A stretch of 64,000 nucleotides of DNA from Palleronia caenipelagi (GTDB taxonomy: Bacteria > Pseudomonadota > Alphaproteobacteria > Rhodobacterales > Rhodobacteraceae), in the NCBI RefSeq assembly GCF_007004065.1, contig NZ_VFSV01000012.1, positions 26,933 through 90,932 of the forward strand, given 5' to 3'. Made by a program: the position numbers and the translations under genes. The notes beneath the pieces are model-generated. The model was not told where the DNA came from and did no database searches. It saw only the letters and a list, made by a program, of their open reading frames with translations. Below are positions 54,784-63,737 of this stretch, piece after piece. Every line of letters starts with the position of its first letter. Position 1 is the stretch's first letter.

Positions 54784-56010
54784 ATGCGCCGCGTCGTCGT
54801 TACGGGACTGGGAATTGTCTCACCGATCGGAAACACCGCTGACGAGGTGACCGAAGCGCTCAAGGCCGGGCGTTCGGGCATCGAAGCGTCACCGGAAATG
54901 GCCGAGCGTGGTTTTCGCAGCCAGATCGCCGGCACGCTGAAAATCGACATCACCGAGCATGTGGACAAACGCGCCCTTCGGTTCATGGGACCCGGTGCGG
55001 CTTATGCGCACATCGCCATGCAGCAGGCCATCGCCGATTCCGGCCTCACCGAAGAGATGATCTCGAACCCGATGACGGGTCTCATCGCCGGCTCCGGTGG
55101 CCCTTCCACGAGCGCGATGCATCAGGCCCATAAAATCGTCGAAGAAAAGGGCAGCCCCAAGCGCATCGGCCCCTTTGCCGTGCCCAAGGCCATGTCCTCG
55201 ACGGTGTCCGCGAACCTCGCGACGGCGTTCAAGATCAAAGGGATGAACTTCTCCATCACCTCCGCCTGCTCCACCTCGCTGCATTGCATCGGGATGGCGG
55301 CACAGCAAATCCAGCTGGGCCAGCAGGATGTGATGTTTGCCGGCGGCGGCGAAGAGCTCGACTGGACGCTGTCCTGCCTGTTCGACGCCATGGGCGCCAT
55401 GTCCTCAAAATTCAACGATACGCCCCAGAAGGCCAGCCGTGCTTTCGACAAGGACCGCGACGGCTTCGTGATTGCAGGAGGCGGCGGGATCGTTGTGCTC
55501 GAAAGTCTTGAGCACGCACAGGCCCGCGGGGCGACGATCTACGCCGAAGTGACCGGTTTTGGCGCGACCTCTGATGGCCATGACATGGTCGCGCCTTCGG
55601 GCGAGGGTGGCGAGCGGGCGATGCGTCTGGCCTTGCGGGACATGGACCCGACCCGCGTCGGGTATATCAACGCCCATGGCACCTCAACGCCCGTCGGCGA
55701 TGTGGGCGAGGTCGAGGCGGTTCGGCGCGTGTTTGGCGAGGGGAGCACGCCGCCGATCAGCTCGACCAAATCGATGACCGGCCACTCTCAGGGTGCCACC
55801 GGCGCGCAGGAAGCGATCTACTGCCTCCTGATGCTCAAAAACGACTTTATTGCCCCATCGATAAACGTGGACACGCTCGACCCGGCGATCCACGACGGCG
55901 AGATCGCGACGAAACTCGTCGAAAATGCCGGGCTCGATACCGTGATGACGAATTCATTTGGCTTTGGCGGCACGAACGGGTCGATGTTGTTGACCAAGTG
56001 GAAGGATTAA
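54784..56010 (+). CDS. fabB: 3-oxoacyl-ACP synthase I FabB
   Basis: FabB extends cis-3-decenoyl-ACP and other acyl-ACPs. The 408-residue ketosynthase has the triad Cys162 (SACSTSLHC), His298 ([11 protein letters not shown]) and His334 (TGHSQGATG). The ATG at 54784 ([16 protein letters not shown]) follows a strong AAGGAGG; an ATG at 54769 is five codons earlier and carries the ribosome site itself, so I reject it. It ends 2 bp before fabI. Confidence 0.97.
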   Translation: MRRVVVTGLGIVSPIGNTADEVTEALKAGRSGIEASPEMAERGFRSQIAGTLKIDITEHVDKRALRFMGPGAAYAHIAMQQAIADSGLTEEMISNPMTGLIAGSGGPSTSAMHQAHKIVEEKGSPKRIGPFAVPKAMSSTVSANLATAFKIKGMNFSITSACSTSLHCIGMAAQQIQLGQQDVMFAGGGEELDWTLSCLFDAMGAMSSKFNDTPQKASRAFDKDRDGFVIAGGGGIVVLESLEHAQARGATIYAEVTGFGATSDGHDMVAPSGEGGERAMRLALRDMDPTRVGYINAHGTSTPVGDVGEVEAVRRVFGEGSTPPISSTKSMTGHSQGATGAQEAIYCLLMLKNDFIAPSINVDTLDPAIHDGEIATKLVENAGLDTVMTNSFGFGGTNGSMLLTKWKD

Positions 56011-56012
56011 AC

Positions 56013-56801
56013 ATGGGCTCGATGTCTGGAAAGCGCGTGCTTGTCATGGGCGTGGCCAACGCCCATTCGATTGCGTGGGGCATTGCCAAAGCCATGGCCG
56101 ATGCCGGAGCGGAGCTGGCCTTTACCTATCAGGGCGAGCAACTTCTCAAGCGCGTCCGTCCGCTGGCCGAAAGCGTCGGCAGCACCCTCCTGATCCCCGC
56201 CGACGTAACCGATTCGGATGCCATGGACGCGGCGTTCGAGACGCTGGCCTCCCACTGGGACCGGCTCGACTGCGTGGTCCATGCCATCGCCTTTACCGAC
56301 AAGGACGAGATGGTGGGCCGCTTTGTGGACACCAGCCGGTCGAATTTCTCCAACTCGCTGGAGATCTCTTGCTACTCCTTCATCGACGTGGCCCGCCGCG
56401 CGGCGCCGCTTATGACCGAGGGCGGCACACTCCTGACTCTGACCTTCCAGGGCTCGGCCCGGGTGACGCCCCACTACAATCTGATGGGCGTCGCGAAGGC
56501 TGCACTCGAATCGGCGGTGCGCTATCTCGCCGCCGATCTGGGCCCGGACGGGATCCGCGTGAACGCGATCTCCCCAGGCCCGATGAAAACGCTGGCCGGT
56601 GCGGCAATCCGGGGCGCGCGCCGCACTTTCCGCCATACCGAGGAAAACGCTCCGCTACGCGCCAATGCGACGCTGGACGCGGTCGGCGGAACGGCGGTCT
56701 ATCTGGCTTCCGATGCGGGTGCCTGCACCTCCGGCGAGATCCTGCATGTGGATGGCGGCTACCACGTCATGGGGATGCCCCATGTGGACAACCTCACCTG
56801 A
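56013..56801 (+). CDS. fabI: Enoyl-ACP reductase FabI
   Basis: FabI reduces trans-2-enoyl-ACP with NADH, the last step of each elongation cycle. The 262-residue short-chain dehydrogenase-type product has the opening MGSMSGKRVLVMGVANAHSIAWG and the FabI catalytic pair Tyr155-x6-Lys162 (PHYNLMGVAKAAL). The start lies 2 bp after fabB. It completes the unsaturated fatty acid cluster, and is convergent with the phosphotransferase gene. Confidence 0.97.
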   Translation: MGSMSGKRVLVMGVANAHSIAWGIAKAMADAGAELAFTYQGEQLLKRVRPLAESVGSTLLIPADVTDSDAMDAAFETLASHWDRLDCVVHAIAFTDKDEMVGRFVDTSRSNFSNSLEISCYSFIDVARRAAPLMTEGGTLLTLTFQGSARVTPHYNLMGVAKAALESAVRYLAADLGPDGIRVNAISPGPMKTLAGAAIRGARRTFRHTEENAPLRANATLDAVGGTAVYLASDAGACTSGEILHVDGGYHVMGMPHVDNLT

Positions 56802-56819
56802 TCCGTCCCTGAGGCGACC

Positions 56820-57836
56820 TCACCCGAGCGCCGCCTCCAGACCTTTCTCAGCAAACAGGGGCACATAGCGGCCCAACTTCAAGCCCCTCTCCGGGTCCGA
56901 AGCGTTGCCATCCAGCGCGCGACGCTTCACCCCTTCGAGGATCGCGCCCATTCGGAAAAATGCAAAGGCGAGGTAGAAATTCATCGGCGGAATGTCCAAG
57001 AGCCCCCGCCTTTCCGCGTAGGTTGCAACAAAGGCGTCGTCCGAGGGCAGGCCAAGCGCCTCCCGATCCACCCCATCGAGTCCCCTGCCCTCTGAGCCCG
57101 GCGGCATCCGCCATTGCATCAGCAGCGCGGCCAGATCGGCGAAGGGATGGCCGAGGGTGGAGAGTTCCCAATCCAGCACCGCACAAACCTGAGGCCCGTC
57201 GGCCTCGAAGATCAGGTTGTCGATCCGGTAATCCCCATGCACCAGCCCGCGCTGCCCGTCATCGGGGGGCAGATTCGCCTCAAGCCACGCGATGAGCTGA
57301 TCCATCACCGGCAGATCACCGATCTGGCTGGCGCGATACTGCTTGACCCAGCGCGAAACCTGCCGGGCGAAATAATCGCCATCGGGTCCATAATCGCCGA
57401 GCCCCACGGTGACAGGATCAACGTCATGAATTGCCGCCAGAACCTTGCCTAGCTGGTCAAAAATCGCCGCCCGGGCCTCCGGGGTCAGCCCCGGCAAGCG
57501 GGGGTCGTCAAAGCTGCGCCCTGCCACATGCTCCATGACATAGAAAGGTACTCCGATCACGTCAGGATGTTCGCACAGGGCCAGCACCTGCCCCACTGGG
57601 ACATCGGTTCCTTGCAAAGCCCTCTGCACCCGGAATTCCCGCTCCACCGCATGGGCGGATTTCAGGAGCGGGCCGAAGGGCTTGCGCCGCAGCACGAGCG
57701 AACGGTCTCCGACCTCCATCCGATAGGTCGGGTTCGACTGCCCACCGGTGAGACGGCTGAGACTCAGCACGCCGCGCACCCCCAGCTCAGCCTCGATCCA
57801 ACGCGCTAGCGCGCCGGTCTCAAAATCAACGCCCAT
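56820..57836 (-). CDS. APH-family phosphotransferase (ACAD10/11 kinase-like)
   Basis: The 338-residue product has the APH kinase core: Lys/Arg-rich phosphate region LVLRRKPFGPLL, catalytic HGDYRIDN (His200, Asp202, Asn207) and metal-binding DWE (Asp222). The combination with a family of acyl-CoA dehydrogenases 1 bp upstream matches the two halves fused in eukaryotic ACAD10/11, where the kinase phosphorylates 4-hydroxyacyl-CoA. It is not a drug-resistance enzyme by context. It is convergent with fabI. Confidence 0.85.
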   Translation of the reverse strand: MGVDFETGALARWIEAELGVRGVLSLSRLTGGQSNPTYRMEVGDRSLVLRRKPFGPLLKSAHAVEREFRVQRALQGTDVPVGQVLALCEHPDVIGVPFYVMEHVAGRSFDDPRLPGLTPEARAAIFDQLGKVLAAIHDVDPVTVGLGDYGPDGDYFARQVSRWVKQYRASQIGDLPVMDQLIAWLEANLPPDDGQRGLVHGDYRIDNLIFEADGPQVCAVLDWELSTLGHPFADLAALLMQWRMPPGSEGRGLDGVDREALGLPSDDAFVATYAERRGLLDIPPMNFYLAFAFFRMGAILEGVKRRALDGNASDPERGLKLGRYVPLFAEKGLEAALG

Positions 57837-57837
57837 C

Positions 57838-59064
57838 TCAGTTCCGGTACCGCTTCAGCTCGGTCCGGGCGACCTGTCGCCGATGCACCGCATCCGGCCC
57901 ATCGGCAAAGCGCAAGGTTCTGAGCTGCGTCCACATGCGGGCCAGCGGCGTGTCCTGACTGATGCCCATGGCGCCATGCATCTGCATCGCCTCATCAACG
58001 ACCTTCAGCGCCATGCGGGGGGCGACGACCTTGATCTGGCTGATCCATGGCTGGGCGGCGCGGGTGCCTTCGGTGTCCATCATCCAGGCGGCCTTGAGGC
58101 AGAGAAGCCGCGCCTGCTCGATCTCCATCCGGGCCTCGGCGATGATGTCGTAATTGGCGCCAAGGTCGATGATCGTCTTGCCAAACGCCTCGCGTGCGAG
58201 ACCCCGGCGGCAGAGCATCTCCAGCGCCGACTCGGCCTGACCGATGGCACGCATACAGTGATGAATACGCCCGGGGCCAAGCCGCCCCTGCGCCACCTCG
58301 AACCCCCGCCCTTCGCCGAGAATCAGGTCCTCGACAGGGACACGCACGTTCGTCAGGCGGATATGCATATGCCCGTGCGGCGCGTCGTCATCGCCAAAGA
58401 CCTGCATGGGACGCAGCACCTCGATCCCCTCCGCATCGGACGGCACGACGAACATGGAGTGCTGCACGTGGCGGCTGGCGGTCGGATCGGTGCAGGCCAT
58501 GATGATATAGACCGCACAGCGCGGATCCCCGGCGCCCGAGGCCCACCATTTCTCGCCGTTGAGGACGTAGGCATCGCCCTCACGCCGCGCCGACAGCGCA
58601 ATATTGGTGGCGTCGGACGACGCGACGCCGGGTTCGGTCATCAGGTACGCCGACCGGATCTCCCCCTGCAGAAGGCGGCTGAGCCAGCGCTCCTTATGGA
58701 CCTCGGTTCCGTAGCGCTCAAACACCTCCATATTGCCGGTATCCGGCGCGTTGCAATTAAACACCTCGGCAGCGATCGGAACCTTGCCCATCTCTTCAGC
58801 GAGATAGGCATATTCCACCGTCGTCAGCCCGTAGCCCTTTTCGCTGTCGGTCAGCCAGAAATTCCACAGGCCCTGCTCCCGTGCGCGGGCTTTGAGCGTA
58901 TCGAGAATCTCAAGCTGCCGGTCCGTATGCTGAAACCGGTCGCCACTCGGGTGTTTACCCACCTGGGCGTGATATTCCGCGTCCAGCGGTGCGATCTCAT
59001 CGGCCACCATGCGGCGTACCTGTTCCACCAGCGGGCGGACCCGCTCCGTCATCCCAAGTTCCAT
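57838..59064 (-). CDS. Acyl-CoA dehydrogenase, ACAD10/11-like
   Basis: The 408-residue product is a FAD-dependent acyl-CoA dehydrogenase: flavin motif LMTEPGVASSDATN and NGEKWWASGAGDPR, then AMQMHGAMGISQDTPLARMW. Near the C-terminus RFADGPDAVHRRQVAR occupies the position where classical enzymes have the catalytic Glu (YEG), a feature of the ACAD10/11 branch. The ATG at 59064 follows AAAGAGGAG; the frame is open 97 codons upstream but overlaps dtd on the other strand. It is paired with the kinase, 1 bp apart, as one operon. Confidence 0.9.
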   Translation of the reverse strand: MELGMTERVRPLVEQVRRMVADEIAPLDAEYHAQVGKHPSGDRFQHTDRQLEILDTLKARAREQGLWNFWLTDSEKGYGLTTVEYAYLAEEMGKVPIAAEVFNCNAPDTGNMEVFERYGTEVHKERWLSRLLQGEIRSAYLMTEPGVASSDATNIALSARREGDAYVLNGEKWWASGAGDPRCAVYIIMACTDPTASRHVQHSMFVVPSDAEGIEVLRPMQVFGDDDAPHGHMHIRLTNVRVPVEDLILGEGRGFEVAQGRLGPGRIHHCMRAIGQAESALEMLCRRGLAREAFGKTIIDLGANYDIIAEARMEIEQARLLCLKAAWMMDTEGTRAAQPWISQIKVVAPRMALKVVDEAMQMHGAMGISQDTPLARMWTQLRTLRFADGPDAVHRRQVARTELKRYRN

Positions 59065-59170
59065 GTGACGCTCCTCTTTGCAGGCCGAGCCTAGAATGCC
59101 CCCAACCTCTTGCATAGCCGCGAAGTCCCTGTCAGCGCTGGCGACGTGACGGCAGAAAGGAGCGGGTCGG

Positions 59171-59608
59171 ATGCGGGCAGTGGTACAACGGGTGAGCGAA
59201 GCGTCGGTCACGGTGGACGGCGAGGTGATCGGGCAGATCGGTGCGGGGCTTCTGGTTCTGGTTTGCGCCATGCGTGGTGACACGGAGGACAAGGCCAGTG
59301 CGCTGGCCCGCCGGATCGCGAAACTTCGGATCTTTCGCGATAACGAAGGCCGCATGAATCGCTCGGTGTTGGATCAGGGGGGCGCCGCACTGGTCGTCAG
59401 CCAGTTCACACTGGCCGGTGACGTGTCACGCGGCAATCGTCCCGGCTTCTCCGAGGCCGCCGCCCCAGAGGTAGGGCGAGCGCTGTACGAGCGTTTCACC
59501 GCAGCGCTGGCCGCCGAGGGAGTCCCGTTACAAACCGGCCGCTTTGGCGCGGATATGAAGGTCGCGCTGCTCAATGACGGGCCGGTGACGATTTGGTACG
59601 ATCAATAG
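59171..59608 (+). CDS. dtd: D-aminoacyl-tRNA deacylase Dtd
   Basis: Dtd hydrolyses D-amino acids from mischarged tRNA. The 145-residue product has the first conserved motif SQFTLAGDV and the C-terminal Gly-cis-Pro [11 protein letters not shown] that builds the active site. [21 protein letters not shown] is the standard opening. The ATG at 59171 follows AAAGGAG. It precedes a tRNA-Gly gene by 54 bp; Dtd is known to edit D-residues and Gly on tRNA, but the adjacency may be chance. Confidence 0.96.
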   Translation: MRAVVQRVSEASVTVDGEVIGQIGAGLLVLVCAMRGDTEDKASALARRIAKLRIFRDNEGRMNRSVLDQGGAALVVSQFTLAGDVSRGNRPGFSEAAAPEVGRALYERFTAALAAEGVPLQTGRFGADMKVALLNDGPVTIWYDQ

Positions 59609-59661
59609 GCCCACGGCCCCTTGCACCCCCCGCGGCCTCAGGCTAATCACATCCCCGGAGC

Positions 59662-59735
59662 GCGGGTATGGTGAAATGGTATCACACGAGCCTTCCAAGC
59701 TCTTGGTGCGGGTTCGATTCCCGCTACCCGCTCCA
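59662..59735 (+). tRNA. tRNA-Gly (anticodon UCC)
   Basis: Acceptor arms GCGGGTA (59662-59668) and TACCCGC (59725-59731) pair exactly. The anticodon stem GAGC/GCTC encloses the loop CTTCCAA, giving anticodon TCC. The T-arm GCGGG/CCCGC with loop TTCGATT is normal. The encoded CCA follows discriminator T at 59732. The D-arm is short but acceptable. It marks the end of the conserved block; mobile elements follow. Confidence 0.97.
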
Positions 59736-60315
59736 CTAAATGACAAAAAAGCTCGCATTGATAGTAGTTTACACGGCAAGGTCTCCCACGAAATAATGGG
59801 ACATGGGACACTTCAACCGAATGCGGCAAAGGTTTCCATAAAGTATAAGGCATGAGAAAATACAGCGGTGCGAGAGAACTGTAGAGCCAACGGCAGCATT
59901 TAGTGGCCAAGGTTTTTAACGCTATCCAAATTTACTCCACCGTTAACACCGGGGACATGCCAGAAATCATTTACGAACAGCAGACAGTACATACACATGG
60001 GTCGGGACCGTCGGTGCGCCAATTGGTGGCCTTGCCCGCTATGCCGCATCGCTGCGTTTAGGCTGGGAGCCCGGACTGCCTCGAAATCTCTGTCGGTATT
60101 TCGCGAATGCAGCAGGATCGAACTCGAAAGTAACGGCCCATAAGAGACATTGAGCGCCACCTCTGTGTGCTGCGGCGCGGCTAGTGTTTCCGGCCGTTCG
60201 ACCAAGTACGCAGCATTTTCGCATGGCGAAGGTCGGTTGTGCGGACCTTGCTGCCGTTCGCCGCAGCCGTTCAATCCCCGCTGCAGCGGCGAGGGCGTTG
60301 GTTATGGGGGGCGTA
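59736..60315. other. Gene-poor stretch between tRNA-Gly and the IS1182 element
   Basis: About 580 bp with no supportable gene. The first 200 bp is visibly more A/T-rich than the flanking genes (for example AAATGACAAAAAAGC and TAAAGTATAAGG) and carries a TGGGACA direct repeat near 59799-59812. The short open frames are unlike any family I recognise, lack ribosome sites, and one runs antisense through the tRNA. No copy of the tRNA 3' end is seen in it. It looks like decayed DNA from an earlier insertion. Confidence 0.5.
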
Positions 60316-60390
60316 TTTTGTTGAAAGACTCTTGCTTCATTGAGGTGTTATTCGCTGATTCACTTCTGTTGTAGAGCGGGAGGATCAGCG

Positions 60391-61816
60391 ATGATGAGGC
60401 CGAGGCAGGAAGCGCAGCCGGCGCTGTTCTACGAGTTCTCACTGGAAGATCATGTCCCTCAGAACCATCTGCTGAGATCATTGACCGGTTTGTCGACCTG
60501 AGCAGCATCCGGGCTCATCTCGCCGATTTCTATAGCCACACTGGCCGCCGTTCCGTTGATCCTGAACTGCTGATCCGGATGCTTTTGGTGGGGTACTGCT
60601 TCGGGATCCGCTCCGAGCGCCGGCTGTGCGAGGAGGTCCATCTGAACTTGGCATACCGGTGGTTCTGCCGCCTCGATCTGGCGGACAAGATCCCCGAGCA
60701 TTCTACGTTCTCAAAGAACCGGCACGGGCGCTTCCGGGAGAGCGAACTGCTGCGGCACCTGTTTGAGACGACCGTCGCACGCTGTATCGCAGAGGGTCTG
60801 GTCAGCGGCCAACGACTGGCGGTTGATGCGAGCCTGATCGAAGCGGATGCGAACAAACAGAACTCGACACCCCGGGAAGACTGGGACCCATCGACCTTTG
60901 ATCCAGTCGACGCGCCTCGCGCTGTGCGGGAGTATTTCGACACCCTGGATGAGGCTGCGTTCGGGGCTGCCAGCGAAGTACAGCCGAAGTTTACATCCCA
61001 CTCTGATCCGGCGAGCCAGTGGACGGCAGCCCGCAAAGGCCCGGCTTTCTTCAGCTATTCCAACAATTACCTGATCGATACCGATCATGGTGTGATCGTC
61101 GACGTTGAGGGTGCAGCGGCTCAGAAACCGATCCAGTGAATCGGTTTCGCGCTGCACGATCCATCCGGCAAGCCGAGGTCGGGTCGACAAAGACCATGTC
61201 GGACCGGGTGAAGGGCAAATTCGACATCGTTCCGGACTGGGTCATCGCCGACACCGCCTATGGCTCCGGCCCGATGCTGGGCTGGCTCGTTGACCGCAAG
61301 ATCGACCCGTACATCCCGGTGATCGACAAGGCCGCACGCCCCGACGGGACATGGGTCAGAACCGACTTCGAGTGGGATCCGGAGAACGACCAGTACATCT
61401 GTCCTGAGGGTCAGGAGTTGGCGCAATTCCGCTGCAACTATTCCGATCCGAACCGGGGGCCGACGGGCAAGGGCACCGCCCGCTACCGCGCACTAAAAGA
61501 CGTCTGTCAGGCGTGCCTCTCCAAAGCCAGATGCTGCCCGAACGCCGATGCCAGACAGATCACGCGCGAAAAGCATGAAGACGCCCGCCAGGTCGCCCGG
61601 GATCTGGCCGAGACCGACGACTATGTCATCGCGATGAAGCTGCGAAAGAAGGTCGAGATGCTCTTTGCCCACCTCAAACGCATCCTCGGGCTGGGACGAC
61701 TTCGATTACGTGGTCAATGCGGCGCGAGCGATGAATTCCTCCTCGCCGCAACCGCCCAGAACCTCCGCAAACTCGCAAAGATCTTCCCCGCACCGCAGCA
61801 TCCGCGGAAAGCCTGA
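60391..61816 (+). pseudogene. IS1182-family transposase, frameshifted and interrupted
   Basis: The reading frame starts at the ATG at 60391 (GGGAGGAT upstream) with MMRPRQEAQPALFYEF. A one-base loss near 60478 shifts the frame: reading moves to LDRFVDLSSIRAHLADFYS and on to DTDHGVIVDVE at about 61110. There an insert with inverted repeats (61111-61157) introduces a stop at 61137-61139 and another shift. The last part resumes at RSIRQAEVGSTKTM and ends APQHPRKA at 61816. The conserved DDE parts are present in pieces (RLAVDASLIEAD, VIADTAYGSG, KKVEMLFAHLKRI), so it is a transposase-related remnant, not active as read. Confidence 0.85.
61111..61157. repeat. 47-bp segment with nested inverted repeats inside the IS1182 transposase
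   Basis: Outer arms GTGCAGCG (61111-61118) and CGCTGCAC (61150-61157) enclose inner arms AAACCGAT (61125-61132) and ATCGGTTT (61140-61147), with loop CCAGTGA. Compared with the remembered family text (DVEATRSIRQ), almost the whole segment is extra. Confidence 0.65.
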
Positions 61817-61989
61817 CAGGAAAGGCGCTCGCGCCGTCGTCAGATCAAGTATTTCTGCGCACGCAATACGTTTTTTTCCACAGAATGGGCGGGAGGACGA
61901 AGCCGCTCTCGCGGCAATGGCGGTGGTGGCTGGTGTTAAGCGCTGATCCATCCATTTTGTAATCTGGCTGACCTGTTTGACGATTGGGG

Positions 61990-63686
61990 TTTCTCAATCT
62001 GATGACGGGAGGTTCCCATGAAGGAGAAGAAGACGACCCCGCTGCGTGAGCGGATGATCGAGGATATGCGCATACGTGGCATGTCGTTGAAGACCCGGCA
62101 GACCCATATCAGGGCGGTCAGGTATTTTGCTGAGTTTATTGGACGCTCGCCCGATACGGCGACACCGGACGAGCTGCGCGCCTATCAGCTTCACATGACA
62201 GATAGCGGTGTGTCGACCGGCGTGTTTAACGCGCGGATCGTGTCGCTGCGGTTCTTCTTTGGCATGACCTTTGGGCGCGAGGAGATGAAGCGGTACATGC
62301 AGTTCCGCCGCAAGGCGAAGAAGTTGCCCGTTGTCCTGAGCGTCGAGGAGGTCGGCGATCTTCTGGCGGCGGTTCCGGGACCGGGCCTGAAGTATCGCGC
62401 AGCCTTGGGGATCAGCTATGGCGCTGGTTTGCGCGCATCTGAGGTCTGCAATCTCAAGGTCTCGGATATCGACAGCGACCGGATGCTGATCCATGTCGAC
62501 GAGGGCAAGAATGACAAAGACCGCAAGGCCATGTTGTCGCCCGGGCTGCTTGATCTGTTGCGGGATTATTGGCGCGAGGCGCGGCCCGAGGGCTGGCTGT
62601 TTCCCGGCAAACCCAAGATCATGGCCTGTCGCCACGCCAACTGAACCGAGCATTCACATCGGCCAAGCATATGGCTGGGATCAACAAGCCTGACACGCTG
62701 CACACATTGCGCCACAGCTTTGCCACGCACCTGCTTGAGGCTGGAACCGATGTCCGGGTGATCCAGGTGCTCTTGGGACATTCCAAGCTCAGCACGACGG
62801 CGCGCTATACCCATGTCGCGACCAAAACCATCCGCGGTGCCGTCAGTCCCTACGAGATGTTGGAGAAGTTGCAGGATCACACCGTCAGGCGAGGGTTGGA
62901 GTAACGGCCGGGGCGGTTGCTACGCCCACGGTTGGAGATTGCAGATATCTTTCGGAACTATGGTCCTGCATATCGGCGGGCCAATGCGGGTTATCTCAGT
63001 CTCGACCAACTCAAGGTGATGTCGGCCATTGAGGCCTGCCGAACCGAGATGCTCCGCGGGCATGTGGCGGCCTGCAACAAGTGCGGCCACCATCACATCG
63101 CATATAACTCCTGCAAGAACCGTCACCGCCCCAAGTGCCAGGGTGAGCCAAAGGATCGCCAATGGTTCGAGAGACATTGGCGAACGCTGCACGCGACTGG
63201 ATGGAGGCACGCGCCGAAAATTTGCTGCCGGTCGAGTACTTCCACGTCGTCTTCACGATGCCCGCAGAGATCGCCCGCATCGCGTATTGGAACCCGAGGG
63301 CGGTGTACGGCCTGTTGTTCCGCGCATCAGCCGAAACGGTGATGACAATCGCAGCCGATCCCAAGCGGCTCGGCGCAAAAGTCGGCATGACCAGCGTGCT
63401 ACACACATGGGGGTCGGCGCTGACCCACCATCCGCATATCCATATGATTGTGCCTGGCGGCGGCCTGTCACCCGATGGAACGAGTTGGGTGGCCTGCAGA
63501 CCGCGGTTCTTCCTGCATGTGCGCGTTTTGGCGCGGCTGTTCAGACGCCTGTTTCTGGATGGGCTGGTGGAGTTGCACCGCGATGGCCAGCTTACTTTCT
63601 TTGGTGATCTCGCCTACCTGGCGCAAGTGGATGCCTTCGCGAAGTGGCTTGCCCCGTTCCGCAAAACCGACTGGGTAGTCTATGGG
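61990..63686 (+). mobile_element. IS91-type element with tyrosine recombinase, truncated at its 3' end
   Basis: Two adjacent genes identify it: a XerC/D-like recombinase (62018-62904) followed 12 bp later by a Y2-type IS91 transposase. Pairing with a recombinase is a known IS91 arrangement. The transposase stops matching at about 63686 where different sequence begins, so the right part of the element is lost. The left boundary is only approximate; ori and ter ends were not recognised. Confidence 0.7.
62018..62904 (+). pseudogene. Tyrosine recombinase of the IS91-type element, frameshifted
   Basis: The product starts MKEKKTTPLRERMIEDMRI at the ATG at 62018 (GGGAGG upstream). It has the SAM-like core-binding part and the first catalytic Arg (GAGLRASEVCNL). 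After about 62630 the frame stops (ACRHAN then stop) and the rest continues in another frame: [16 protein letters not shown], then [12 protein letters not shown] (His, Arg), [16 protein letters not shown] (His, Tyr) to the stop at 62904. A single-base deletion explains this. The catalytic boxes are therefore split and the enzyme should be inactive unless a frameshift is programmed. Confidence 0.88.
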
Positions 63687-63695
63687 CCTTGTTGA
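62917..63695 (+). pseudogene. IS91-family transposase, frameshifted and truncated
   Basis: The start is a TTG at 62917 (LRPRLEIADIFRNYGPAYRR). The N-terminal zinc-binding domain is recognisable (HVAACNKCGHHHIAYNSCKN), but NRHRPKCQG has Arg where the family has Cys. Near 63160-63195 the frame shifts, as one base seems lost; the second part is ARDWMEARAENLLPVEYFHVV, with the HPHIHMIVPGGG box that carries the metal-binding His pair. At about 63686 the match ends in VVYGPC and a stop. The catalytic Tyr region is therefore missing. Not functional. Confidence 0.85.
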
Positions 63696-63737
63696 ACAAA
63701 TAGAGGTGGTCGCGGGATTTCGGACCGGGTGCTAATC

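Larger units (their letters stand above)
60316..61885 (+). mobile_element. IS1182-type insertion sequence, inactivated
   Basis: The transposase text identifies the family. Proposed ends: TTTTGTTGAAAGA near 60316-60328 and TTCTGTGGAAAAA (reverse complement of 61873-61885) form an imperfect terminal inverted repeat. No clear target-site duplication is seen, so both ends could shift by a few bases. The transposase gene is broken twice. Confidence 0.6.

Noticed and set aside
59528..59910. Two short minus-strand frames that read through the tRNA-Gly (text such as RVAGIEPAPRAWKARVIPFHH and SGNRTRTKSLEGSCDT)
   Set aside because: They are the antisense of the tRNA gene. These peptide texts are a well-known artefact of automated annotation at tRNA-Gly genes.
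59900..60274. 124-residue minus-strand frame in the stretch after the tRNA
   Set aside because: No ribosome site and no family I recognise; the text looks like recurring non-coding sequence that is often mis-annotated.
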